Source of the DNA: Actinoallomurus sp963799975
Lineage (GTDB): Bacteria > Actinomycetota > Actinomycetes > Streptosporangiales > Streptosporangiaceae
Direction of reading: 5' to 3'
Length of the DNA stretch: 64,000 bases
Assembly: GCA_963799975.1 (NCBI GenBank)
Contig: CAWCZF010000002.1
Span: 62,001-126,000, forward strand
Shown one piece after another: positions 19,959 through 28,119 of this stretch. The translations under genes and the position numbers were made by a program. The notes beneath the pieces were generated by a model. The model ran no database searches. It saw only the letters and a list, made by a program, of their open reading frames with translations, and had not been told where the DNA came from. The number at the start of each line of letters is the position of its first letter. Position 1 is the first letter of the stretch.

Positions 19959-21332
19959 ATGGTAGTGAGTAACAGCACGCGAGTCTGGATCGCGAGCGCG
20001 GGTGCGCTCGCCGCCGTAATGGCGTTGGCCGCCGCGATCGGGAACACGAGCACGGCGGCGGGGTCACGGTTCGCCTCGGGTAATCCGGTGGCGGGCAACA
20101 ACGGGTTCCTGGTCGTCGTGCACGGGAACACCTCCCTGGCCAGCAACGAGAACGAGGGCACCCTGGCGGTCGGCGGTGATCTCACCCTCACTGGTAACTA
20201 CCGGGTCGCCACCCAGACCGCCGGCACCTTCACCGTCGCCGGTGACGCGCGGCCGACCGCGCTGGTCGTCGGCGGGAGGGTCGACTTCGCGGCTGGTTCT
20301 CCCACCGGATTGTTGTCGGTGCTGTCCCAGGGGTACGTCAAGATCGGTGACCTGACCGGCGCGTCCGTCCTCAACGTCGATGCGAACATGGCGCCGGTCA
20401 ACACTCAGATCCTCGCGACACCGGTGTACGGGACGCTGCCCAGAATCGAGGAGACCGTACGCCAGCCCGTGAGCTCGGTCGGGCCGGCCTCACCACTGGA
20501 CTTCACCACCATGTTCACCGACTACCGGGCCCGCTCCACCGATCTGGGCCTGTGCGCCAACACCGTGGTGCTGCGCGACGGAAACGACCAGCCGCTGGCC
20601 GATCCCGACAACATCCCGCCGGGATCGACCATCAAGATCATGCTGACCCCCGGAACCAACGTCTTGAAGATCACGGCCGCCAACCTCGCCAACATCGCCA
20701 ACCTGATCTTCGACAACAAACCGACCGCCGCGATGCCACTGATGATCAGCGTCGACACCAGCGGCGTCGGCGACGACTTCACCTGGCCGGTTCCCAACAT
20801 GGCCGGGGTCGGGTTCACCGACGCCCCCTACATCTTGTTCAACTTCCCCACCGCGACCAGGATCACCCTGCCCGCCAACGCGGGCGGCACCGTGGAGGGC
20901 ACCATCTTCGCCCCCCGCGCACAACTCAATGACGACAACTCCTCCAACATCGAAGGCAACGTCATCGTCAACGGACTCCGCCACGGCACCCCCGAGAACA
21001 ACGGCGGCGAAATCCACGCCGCCCCCTTCAACGCCAACCTCAACTGCAACGCCATCACCCCCACCCCCACACCGACACCCACACCGACCCCGACACCGAC
21101 CCCGACACCGACCCCGACACCGACCCCGACGCCAGATCCGACCGTGACGCCGGACCAGTCCTCCCTTGACCAGGCACCCCATTCCCGCACCCGGGCCTAC
21201 AACCAGAACAACAACGGCATCACCGGCGGAGTGACCACCAAGACCTTCGCCAAGACCGTGCACCACAACAGCACCCACAGCAGGACCCACGCCATCCACC
21301 ATCGGCACCGGCACCGGCACACGACCGGTTGA
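19959..21332 (+). CDS. Choice-of-anchor A family secreted protein with TP-repeat stalk
   Basis: The 457-residue product from the ATG at 19959 has a signal peptide (WIASAGALAAVMALAAAIG). The large domain contains NPVAGNNGFLVVVHGN, EGTLAVGGDLTL, ALVVGGRVDF and TVEGTIFAPRAQL; this pattern is that of the choice-of-anchor A domain found on many bacterial surface proteins. A proline-threonine stalk of about 27 residues follows, then a basic, His-rich tail (HHRHRHRH). No LPXTG or membrane helix is present, so the anchoring mode is unclear. The frame extends upstream to 19818, but only the start at 19959 gives a signal peptide at the N-terminus. It belongs with the surface locus by theme. Confidence 0.8.
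   Translation: MVVSNSTRVWIASAGALAAVMALAAAIGNTSTAAGSRFASGNPVAGNNGFLVVVHGNTSLASNENEGTLAVGGDLTLTGNYRVATQTAGTFTVAGDARPTALVVGGRVDFAAGSPTGLLSVLSQGYVKIGDLTGASVLNVDANMAPVNTQILATPVYGTLPRIEETVRQPVSSVGPASPLDFTTMFTDYRARSTDLGLCANTVVLRDGNDQPLADPDNIPPGSTIKIMLTPGTNVLKITAANLANIANLIFDNKPTAAMPLMISVDTSGVGDDFTWPVPNMAGVGFTDAPYILFNFPTATRITLPANAGGTVEGTIFAPRAQLNDDNSSNIEGNVIVNGLRHGTPENNGGEIHAAPFNANLNCNAITPTPTPTPTPTPTPTPTPTPTPTPTPDPTVTPDQSSLDQAPHSRTRAYNQNNNGITGGVTTKTFAKTVHHNSTHSRTHAIHHRHRHRHTTG
21056..21138 (+). repeat. Hexanucleotide repeat encoding Thr-Pro stalk
   Basis: An array of alternating ACC/ACA/ACG and CCC/CCG codons (mostly ccgaca and ccgacc units) encodes about 13-14 Thr-Pro pairs. Such repeats change length by slippage and form extended, often glycosylated, stalks. 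Confidence 0.85.
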
Positions 21333-21423
21333 CCCCCCGGGTCTGAGGATCGTCACCCCAGATCGTTCCTTAACGTATGTTCACCATTCCATTGCCGCAT
21401 ACAGGCCCCGGCCAGCTCCACCC

Positions 21424-21492
21424 GCAACCGAACAGCCAGTGACGATGACCCGCGCCCCGACGGCTCGCTGACGTCACTGGCCGTTCGGTTGC
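21424..21492. terminator. Long near-perfect inverted repeat downstream of the surface gene
   Basis: Two 21-base arms (21424-21444 and 21472-21492) are complementary at 20 of 21 positions, the exception being a G-T wobble, around a 27-base loop. It lies about 90 bases after the choice-of-anchor stop. A terminator is the simplest reading. The size and loop also fit a stable small RNA hairpin or the end of a lost mobile element. Confidence 0.55.
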
Positions 21493-21579
21493 CGCTCACC
21501 CGCGATACCCCGACATCGACCCGAACGTGTGCCGCACGGAAATAGGATCGGGACGTTGACCTGCAGGTTCGCAGATTGC

Positions 21580-21813
21580 TCACGCGGCCTCGTATTCGTT
21601 GATGAGACCGCCCAGGACAGGTCTTCGCTTGATGCGCCTGCCGGCAAGGTCGATGAGTGGGGCGGGAACCCCTGGGCCGTCGTCGTCCGGTGTCGCCGGA
21701 GGTGCTATCCACCGGCTGGGTTGTCCGGTTGGTCGTCCTCGCCGCCGCCTCAGGTTTTGGTCGGTGTGGCCGGACTCGATCGCTCGCCGCCACCAGTCTC
21801 GCGCCTGCTCCAC
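21580..21813 (-). mobile_element. Transposase/integrase C-terminal remnant
   Basis: The minus-strand frame ends GRRIKRRPVLGGLINEYEAA, a sequence I recognise from the C-termini of actinobacterial integrase-core transposases. It is preceded by EQARDWWRRAIESGHTD, which looks like a Sel1/TPR scrap. There is no catalytic domain. It appears to be a chimeric remnant of an insertion event. Confidence 0.45.
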
Positions 21814-21965
21814 CCACCCTGCCCTCCGACCACGTCCAGCTCCAGCGCCGACCGGTCAGTCCGCACGATCGTCAAAGTCCCCCCAATAATCCATTAACCG
21901 CTCCGTACGGACGACCACGCCCTGCACGCCGGCCCGTCAGCAGGGTAGAACGGTCCCGTGATCAT

Positions 21966-21979
21966 GGGGCCTTGGTCTC
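21966..21979 (+). promoter_or_regulatory. Weak DevR-type box ahead of phosphoketolase
   Basis: GGGGCCTTGGTCTC resembles the window's 14-bp box (consensus RGGACYTTCGNCCC), about 80 bases before the xfp start. It is among the poorer matches. Confidence 0.3.
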
Positions 21980-22060
21980 TTCCGCATCGCATCGGTGGAT
22001 GGTGCGCTAGGGCGCGGAGCAAAGCTGTTCCACAATCTGAATGACAGTTGAGGAGTCCCG

Positions 22061-24418
22061 GTGCCGACCGACGACCAAATTCGCGCCATCGACGCATGGT
22101 GGCGCGCGGCGAACTATCTCTCCGCGGGTCAGATCTATCTGCGTGCCAACCCGTTGCTTCGCGCTCCGCTGCGCAGAGAGGACATCAAGCCCCGGCTGCT
22201 GGGGCACTGGGGCACTTCGCCCGGCCTGAACTTCTGCTATGCCCATCTCAACCGGATCATCGTCGAACGCGACCTGGACACGATCTACGTGATGGGGCCG
22301 GGGCATGGCGGTCCGGCCGTGCTGGCGAACGCTTGGCTGGAGGGCACCTACAGCGAGGTCTACCCGCATGTGTCGCGGGATGCGACCGGGATGGAGCGGC
22401 TCTTCGGTCAGTTCTCCTATCCCGGCGGTGTGCCCAGCCACGTGGCGCCCGAGACGCCAGGGTCGATCCACGAGGGCGGGGAGCTCGGCTATAGCCTCGC
22501 GCACGCCTACGGTGCCGCCTTCGACAACCCCGGATTGATCGTGGCGTGCGTCGTCGGTGACGGTGAGGCCGAGACCGGGCCGCTGGCCGCGAGCTGGCAC
22601 TCGAACAAGTTCCTCGACCCGGCCGGCGACGGCGCGGTACTCCCGATCCTGCACCTGAACGGCTACAAGATCGCCAATCCGACGGTGCTCGCGCGGATTC
22701 CGGAAGCCGAGCTCATGACCTTGCTGGCGGGCTATGGGCACCACCCGATCCTCGTCAGCGGGGACGACCCGGCCGTGATGCATCCGCGAATGGCGGCGGC
22801 GCTGGACGAGGCGCTCGATGAGATCACCGAAATCCAGGAGCGGGCCCGGCGCGGCGGTGGCAGCGGCGACCGGCCGTCCTGGCCGATGATCGTGCTCCGC
22901 ACGCCCAAGGGATGGACCGGCCCGAAACAGGTCGACGGACTGCCCGTGGAGGGCACCTGGCGATCCCACCAGGTACCGCTCGCGAACGTACGGGACGACC
23001 CCGCCCACCTCGCGCAGCTCGAGGCATGGCTGCGGTCCTACCGCCCCGAGGAACTGTTCGACCGTGACGGGCGGCCGATCGCCGGCGTGCTGGCCACGCC
23101 GCCGGGTGGCGAGCGGCGGATGAGCGCCAACCCGCACGCCAACGGCGGCCTGCTGCTGCGCGACCTCGAGCTGCCCGACTTTCGCGCCTACGGTGTCGCC
23201 GTCGACTCCCCGGGCGTCGGGTCATCCGAACCGACCCGGGTGCTGGGCGGGTTCCTGCGCGACATCATGGCCGCCAACCCGACGACCTTCCGCATCACCG
23301 GCCCGGACGAAACCGCCTCCAATCGGCTGTCCGCGGTCTTCGAGGTCACTGACCGCGCCTGGCAAGCCGACATCCTGGACACCGACGAGCACCTCGGCCC
23401 ACGCGGACATGTCATGGAGGTCCTCAGCGAACACCTCTGTCAAGGCTGGCTGGAGGGCTACCTGCTCACCGGCCGGCACGGCCTGTTCAACAGCTACGAG
23501 GCGTTCATCCACATCGTCGACGCCATGTTCAACCAGCACGCCAAATGGCTGGAGACCACCCGCAAGATCCCTTGGCGACGGCCCATCGCCTCGCTGAACT
23601 ACCTGCTTTCCTCCCACGTCTGGCGCCAGGACCACAACGGCTTCACCCACCAGGACCCCGGCTTCCTCGACGTCGTGATGAACAAGAAACCCGAGGTCGT
23701 ACGGGTCTATCTCCCACCGGACGCCAACACGCTGCTGTCCGTCGCCGACCACTGCCTCCGCTCCCGCGACTACGTCAACGTCATCGTCGCCGGCAAGCAG
23801 CCCGCGCTGAACTGGCTGCCGATCGGCGACGCCGTCCTGCACTGCACCCGCGGCATCGGCATCTGGGAATGGGCCGGCACCGACGAGGGCGCCGGGGTCG
23901 ACGTCGTCCTGGCCTGCGCCGGCGACATCCCCACGCTGGAGACCCTCGCGGCCGCCGACATGCTCCGGCGTTTCTTCCCCGACCTGCGGGTACGCGTCGT
24001 CAACGTCGTCGACCTCATGCGGCTCCAGCCTGACACCGAACACCCCCACGGGCTCACCGACACGGAGTTCGACGCGCTCTTCACCACCGACCACCCGGTG
24101 ATCTTCGCCTTCCACGGCTACCCGTACCTCATCCACCGCCTCACCTACCGGCGGAACGGCCACCACAACATCCACGTACGCGGCTACCGCGAAGAGGGCA
24201 CCACGACCACGCCCTTCGACATGGTCATGCTCAACGACCTCGACCGGTTCCACCTCGTCATGGACGTCATCGACCGCGTCCCGGCCCTCGGCGGGCGCGC
24301 CGCGACCGTACGACAGGAGATGGCAGACATGCGGCTGCGGGCGCGCGCCCACACCCGCGAGCACGGCGAGGATCCCCCGGAGATCTCCGGCTGGACCTGG
24401 CCGCACGGCGACGGCTGA
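22061..24418 (+). CDS. xfp: Xylulose-5-phosphate/fructose-6-phosphate phosphoketolase
   Basis: This 785-residue thiamine-diphosphate enzyme cleaves xylulose 5-phosphate (or fructose 6-phosphate) with phosphate to acetyl phosphate plus an aldose phosphate. Signature blocks are GHWGTSPGLNF, GPGHGGPA, the ThDP/Mg site GDGEAETGPLAASWHSNKF and LHLNGYKIANPT; length is normal. The start is the GTG at 22061, preceded by GAGGAG. The acetate kinase gene begins 6 bases after its stop, so acetyl phosphate made here can directly yield ATP and acetate. This is an oxygen-independent energy route that fits the hypoxia theme of the window. Confidence 0.95.
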   Translation: MPTDDQIRAIDAWWRAANYLSAGQIYLRANPLLRAPLRREDIKPRLLGHWGTSPGLNFCYAHLNRIIVERDLDTIYVMGPGHGGPAVLANAWLEGTYSEVYPHVSRDATGMERLFGQFSYPGGVPSHVAPETPGSIHEGGELGYSLAHAYGAAFDNPGLIVACVVGDGEAETGPLAASWHSNKFLDPAGDGAVLPILHLNGYKIANPTVLARIPEAELMTLLAGYGHHPILVSGDDPAVMHPRMAAALDEALDEITEIQERARRGGGSGDRPSWPMIVLRTPKGWTGPKQVDGLPVEGTWRSHQVPLANVRDDPAHLAQLEAWLRSYRPEELFDRDGRPIAGVLATPPGGERRMSANPHANGGLLLRDLELPDFRAYGVAVDSPGVGSSEPTRVLGGFLRDIMAANPTTFRITGPDETASNRLSAVFEVTDRAWQADILDTDEHLGPRGHVMEVLSEHLCQGWLEGYLLTGRHGLFNSYEAFIHIVDAMFNQHAKWLETTRKIPWRRPIASLNYLLSSHVWRQDHNGFTHQDPGFLDVVMNKKPEVVRVYLPPDANTLLSVADHCLRSRDYVNVIVAGKQPALNWLPIGDAVLHCTRGIGIWEWAGTDEGAGVDVVLACAGDIPTLETLAAADMLRRFFPDLRVRVVNVVDLMRLQPDTEHPHGLTDTEFDALFTTDHPVIFAFHGYPYLIHRLTYRRNGHHNIHVRGYREEGTTTTPFDMVMLNDLDRFHLVMDVIDRVPALGGRAATVRQEMADMRLRARAHTREHGEDPPEISGWTWPHGDG

Positions 24419-24423
24419 GCGCC

Positions 24424-25443
24424 GTGCGAGTCCTCGCCGTCAACGCCGGGTCGAGCAGCCTGAAGCTCAGTCTGCTCGACCACGATGACACCGTCATCGC
24501 CTCGCCCGCCGACCTCGCCGAACTCGGCGGCCTGCCCGTGCCCGACGCGATCGGTCATCGCGTCGTCCACGGCGGCGCGGAGTTCACCGCCCCGGTCGTC
24601 CTCGACGACCGGGTCGAGGCGCGCCTCCGCGCGCTGGTCGACCTGGCGCCGCTGCATCAGCCGAAGTCGCTGTACGGCATCGACACCGTACGCGCGGCGC
24701 TGCCCGGCGTCCCGGAGGTCGCCTGCTTCGACACCGCCTTCCACGCCCGGTTGCCCGAAGCCGCCGCGACCTACGCCCTGCCCGCCGCCTGGCGCAGCAG
24801 GTACCGGCTCCGGCGCTACGGGTTCCACGGCCTGTCCCACGCCTATGCCACCCGGCGGGTCACCGGCCTGCTCGGCCATCGCCCCCGGCGGCTGGTCGTC
24901 TGTCACCTGGGGGCCGGCGCGTCGCTGTGCGCCGTCGCCGACGGCCGCTCCGTCGACACGACCATGGGCTTCACCCCTTTGGAGGGCCTCGTCATGGCGA
25001 CCCGCTCCGGCACCGTCGACCCCGGGCTGCTGCTGTGGCTGCAAGAGCACGAGCGCCTGTCCCCTGCCGAGCTCGCCGACACCCTCGAACACCGCTCGGG
25101 CCTGCTCGCCCTCACCGGCACCGGCGACATGCGTGAGATTCAGGACGGGCTGGGCCTCGACGTCTACCTGCATCGCCTCCGCGCCGGAATCGCCGCGATG
25201 ACCGCCTCACTGGGCGGCATCGACACCCTCGTCTTCACCGGCGGCGTCGGCGAACACGCCGTCGAGGTCCGCAGCCGCGCCGCCGAAGGTCTCGGCTACC
25301 TCGGCATCGCCCTCGACCCCACCCGCAAGGACACCACCGACGCCGAACTCACCGCCGACGGCGCCTCCGTCCGCACCTTCGTCATCACCGCACGCGAAGA
25401 CCTGGAGATCGCCGCGGGCGTACGCGAGATGCTGGGCACGTAA
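24424..25443 (+). CDS. ackA: Acetate kinase
   Basis: This 339-residue ASKHA-fold kinase converts acetyl phosphate plus ADP to acetate plus ATP. Motifs: NAGSSSLKLS at the N-terminus, IGHRVVHGG, the catalytic-aspartate region FDTAFHARLP, YGFHGLSH, HLGAGAS, TPLEGLVMATRSG and TGGVGEHA. It is about 60 residues shorter than the E. coli enzyme, mostly by compact loops; the motif set is complete. The GTG start lies 6 bases after the xfp stop, so the two are an operon. Confidence 0.93.
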   Translation: MRVLAVNAGSSSLKLSLLDHDDTVIASPADLAELGGLPVPDAIGHRVVHGGAEFTAPVVLDDRVEARLRALVDLAPLHQPKSLYGIDTVRAALPGVPEVACFDTAFHARLPEAAATYALPAAWRSRYRLRRYGFHGLSHAYATRRVTGLLGHRPRRLVVCHLGAGASLCAVADGRSVDTTMGFTPLEGLVMATRSGTVDPGLLLWLQEHERLSPAELADTLEHRSGLLALTGTGDMREIQDGLGLDVYLHRLRAGIAAMTASLGGIDTLVFTGGVGEHAVEVRSRAAEGLGYLGIALDPTRKDTTDAELTADGASVRTFVITAREDLEIAAGVREMLGT

Positions 25444-25578
25444 CCGACACGCATCTTGCGCCTGAGGCGTGCAGCGCGGGCGACCTCGGCGCACGGACGC
25501 GTAGACCGCCGCCATGCCGGCTGGGATGGCGGCACTTTCGGTCCGATCGGGGCGAACGGCCGTTCAGCCCTGGAGTTC

Positions 25579-25592
25579 AGGACGGAAGGCCC
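25579..25592 (-). promoter_or_regulatory. Candidate DevR-type box
   Basis: Read on the minus strand, GGGCCTTCCGTCCT matches the box arms at 8 of 10 positions around a 4-base spacer. It is 76 bases before the kinase gene at 25668. The match is moderate. Confidence 0.35.
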
Positions 25593-25647
25593 TGGCCTCT
25601 GCCGGGCCTCGGAGACATTCTCGGGAGAAGGGTAGAAGGAGGCTGGT

Positions 25648-25671
25648 ATGACACGGGAGTCGGCATCATGA
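25648..25671 (+). CDS. Seven-codon leader ORF coupled to the kinase gene
   Basis: The best ribosome site here (AGAAGGAGG, 25634-25642) sits 5 bases before an ATG that encodes MTRESAS and stops at a TGA overlapping the ATG of the next gene (ATGA). The main gene has no ribosome site of its own, so it is probably translated by coupling through this mini-ORF. Confidence 0.5.
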   Translation: MTRESAS

Positions 25672-27140
25672 GCCTTCCGCCCGCGAGAGTCGCGGAGACC
25701 CACTCCGGGATCGTCTTCTTCGCCGGTGATCGCGCGTTCAAGCTCAAGAAGCCGGTGGACCTCGGTTTTCTCGACTTCTCAACCCGGGAGCGGCGCGAAG
25801 AGGCATGCCATCGCGAGGTCGAGCTCAACCGGCGGTTCTCCCCGGACGTCTATCTCGGGGTCGCCGATGTGACGCTGCCGTCCGGGGAACCCTGTGATCA
25901 TCTTGTCGTGATGCGGAGAATGCCGGACGAGCGCCGGCTTTCTCGCCTCGTGGAGATGGGTGCTCCGGTGGAGGACGCCCTGCGGGCGACCGCGCGTCTG
26001 CTCGCGCGAGTTCACGCCAGTTCCCGGCGCGGTGCGGAGATATCAGCCGAAGGAACGCTCGGTGCTCTGCGCCGTCGTTGGACGGACAGCTTCGACCAGG
26101 TGAGACCGTTTCACGGACACGCGATCGACGGCGAGGACGCCACCGAGATCGAACGGCAGGCGCTGCGTTTCCTGGACGGACGGGAACCCTTGTTCGATTC
26201 GCGGATCCGGGAGGAACGCATCGTCGACGGGCATGGCGACCTGATCGCCGACGACATCTTCTGCCTCGACGACGGTCCCCGGGTGCTGGACTGTCTCGAC
26301 TTCGACGACAGGCTGCGCCGGCTCGATGGACTCGATGACGCGGCGTTCCTCTGCATGGACCTGGAGCGCCTGCGGGCGCCGCACCTCGCTGAGCGTTTTC
26401 TCACCTGGTACTCCGAGTATGCGAATGACCCGGCTCCGCCGGCGCTGCGCCACCATTACATCGCCTACCGGGCGTTCGTCCGCGCCAAGGTCGCCTCCCT
26501 CCGCTGGGGCCAGGGTGACACGACGGCCGCGGCGTGGCGTTGGGCCGAGGTGGCTCTGCGTCATTTGAACGCCGGTGCCGTACGCGTCATCCTCGTCGGG
26601 GGGCTACCTGGAACCGGGAAGTCCGCGCTCAGCGATGCACTCGGCGACCGGCTCGGGTGCACGGTCATCAACAGCGACCGCGTCCGCAAGGAACTCGCCG
26701 GTCTCTCCCCCGGCGTCTCCGCCGCGGCCGAGTTCGGCAGCGGGATCTACACCGCTTCGTGGACCCGCCGTACGTACGCCGAGATGATCGAGCGCGCCGC
26801 CCGGCTCGTCGCCTACGGTGAATCCGTCATCCTGGACGCTTCCTGGACCGACCCCCGGCTCCGCGCGGACGCCGCCGTTCTCGCAGGACATTCCGATCTG
26901 ACCGCCCTGAACTGTCACACGCCCCTCGCTGGAGAGCGCCTGCTCAACCGTGCCCGCGGCGTCTCCGATGCCGACCCGGCGATCGCGGCTCGCATGGCCG
27001 AGACCGCCGCACCCTGGCAGGACGCCGTTCCGATCGACACGTCTGGACCGGTCACAGAGTCCGTCGAGTGCGCGCTGAACGCGATCCGGCCACCTGGAGC
27101 CGGACACGCCTGGCGCCGCCCGCAGATGTCTCCCGGCTGA
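25668..27140 (+). CDS. Two-domain kinase: APH-like domain plus P-loop kinase
   Basis: The protein is 490 residues. The N-terminal ~310 residues resemble aminoglycoside-phosphotransferase-fold predicted kinases (VVMRRMPDERRLSRLV, ERIVDGHGDLIADDIFCL with a Brenner-type HGDL, then LDCLDFDDRLRRLD). The C-terminal ~170 residues are an AAA/gluconate-kinase-like P-loop kinase with Walker A GLPGTGKSALS and the following INSDRVRKEL. This fusion corresponds to the COG2187/COG0645 type seen in many bacteria, often near dormancy or stress genes; the substrate is unknown. Its start overlaps a seven-codon leader ORF. Confidence 0.8.
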   Translation: MSLPPARVAETHSGIVFFAGDRAFKLKKPVDLGFLDFSTRERREEACHREVELNRRFSPDVYLGVADVTLPSGEPCDHLVVMRRMPDERRLSRLVEMGAPVEDALRATARLLARVHASSRRGAEISAEGTLGALRRRWTDSFDQVRPFHGHAIDGEDATEIERQALRFLDGREPLFDSRIREERIVDGHGDLIADDIFCLDDGPRVLDCLDFDDRLRRLDGLDDAAFLCMDLERLRAPHLAERFLTWYSEYANDPAPPALRHHYIAYRAFVRAKVASLRWGQGDTTAAAWRWAEVALRHLNAGAVRVILVGGLPGTGKSALSDALGDRLGCTVINSDRVRKELAGLSPGVSAAAEFGSGIYTASWTRRTYAEMIERAARLVAYGESVILDASWTDPRLRADAAVLAGHSDLTALNCHTPLAGERLLNRARGVSDADPAIAARMAETAAPWQDAVPIDTSGPVTESVECALNAIRPPGAGHAWRRPQMSPG

Positions 27141-27179
27141 GTCGTTCCGCCGTCCGCGGCCACGAGAGGAGGAACTCCC

Positions 27180-27848
27180 ATGAACACGACCGTCGGGGAG
27201 GTGATGACGCGGTCGGTGGTGAGCGCGTACCCTGACGCCCCGTTCAAGGAGGTCGCCCGCGTCATGATCGAACGCGGGATCACGGCTCTTCCGGTGATCG
27301 ATGAGGATCACTATGTGATCGGAGTCGTCTCAGAGTCGGACCTGCTCGCCAGGGAATCGTTCGCGGGCGAAAGGAGATCGCATTGGCCGCGCAGGGGCGG
27401 CGGCGGGCGGGTGAAGGCGAGAGCTTCGGGCACCACGGCCGGAGAGCTGATGACGACGCCGACGGTGAGCGTACGTCCCGAGACGACGATCGTGCGGGCC
27501 GCACGGCTCCTCGACCAGCACCGGATCAAGCGGCTGCCCGTAATAGACGCCGAGGGCCGCCTCCTGGGGATCGTCAGCCGGCGCGACCTCCTCCGCGTCT
27601 TCACACGTACCGACGCTGAAATTCGCGACGAGATCCTCCGCGAGGTGTTCACACGCTTGCTGTCGGCCGATCCCGCAGCCGTTTCGGTTCGGGTCAACGG
27701 TGGCGTCGTGACCCTCACCGGAACCCTTCAGCAGAAGAACCTGATCCCGATCGCCGTTCGGCTCGCGGCGGCGACCGAAGGCGTCGTCAGCGTGATCGAC
27801 CAGTTGAGCCACGCCGATGAGGTGCACAAGAAAGCGTCACGCCGATGA
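27180..27848 (+). CDS. CBS-CBS-BON domain protein
   Basis: This 222-residue protein has two CBS motifs (VGEVMTRSVVSAYPD..VIDEDHYVIGVVSESDLL and GELMTTPTVSVRP..VIDAEGRLLGIVSRRDLL) and a C-terminal BON domain (VSVRVNGGVVTLTGTL). CBS pairs usually bind adenosine nucleotides, and BON domains bind phospholipid or other surfaces. The DosR regulon of mycobacteria contains similar CBS proteins. GAGGAGG precedes the ATG. It ends just before a convergent redox operon and remains intact, unlike a relative at 49.7-50.3 kb. Confidence 0.85.
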   Translation: MNTTVGEVMTRSVVSAYPDAPFKEVARVMIERGITALPVIDEDHYVIGVVSESDLLARESFAGERRSHWPRRGGGGRVKARASGTTAGELMTTPTVSVRPETTIVRAARLLDQHRIKRLPVIDAEGRLLGIVSRRDLLRVFTRTDAEIRDEILREVFTRLLSADPAAVSVRVNGGVVTLTGTLQQKNLIPIAVRLAAATEGVVSVIDQLSHADEVHKKASRR

Positions 27849-27919
27849 CAGCCGGACCACCACCTGGGTGTTCCTCGGCCACGGGCCCTCACCCCCCTCG
27901 CCGAACCCTCGACGCGTGC

Positions 27920-28117
27920 TCACGGACCAGCTTCGATCATCAGGGCGAGGGCGGGGCAGTCCGTCACGGCCCGTCGTGCGAGCGGCAGGAGCCCCTCGGG
28001 TACGGGCGACAGGATCGGATATCCCCATTCGTCAAGGCTGATCGCCTCGGGGAGGAGTTCGGCGCACAGGGTGTGCCCGGTGCAGGTGATCGGGTTGACA
28101 CGTAGTCGCCAGGTCAT
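27920..28117 (-). CDS. Small [3Fe-4S]-type ferredoxin
   Basis: This 65-residue protein has three cysteines: CTGHTLC near the N-terminus and TDCPALAL near the C-terminus. The spacing is that of actinobacterial single-cluster 3Fe-4S ferredoxins. I chose the ATG at 28117, two bases after the stop of the upstream NuoF-like gene; an ATG at 28132 inside that gene is an alternative. Being last in the ApbE operon, it probably passes electrons to or from the NuoF-like protein. Confidence 0.8.
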   Translation of the reverse strand: MTWRLRVNPITCTGHTLCAELLPEAISLDEWGYPILSPVPEGLLPLARRAVTDCPALALMIEAGP

Positions 28118-28119
28118 GG

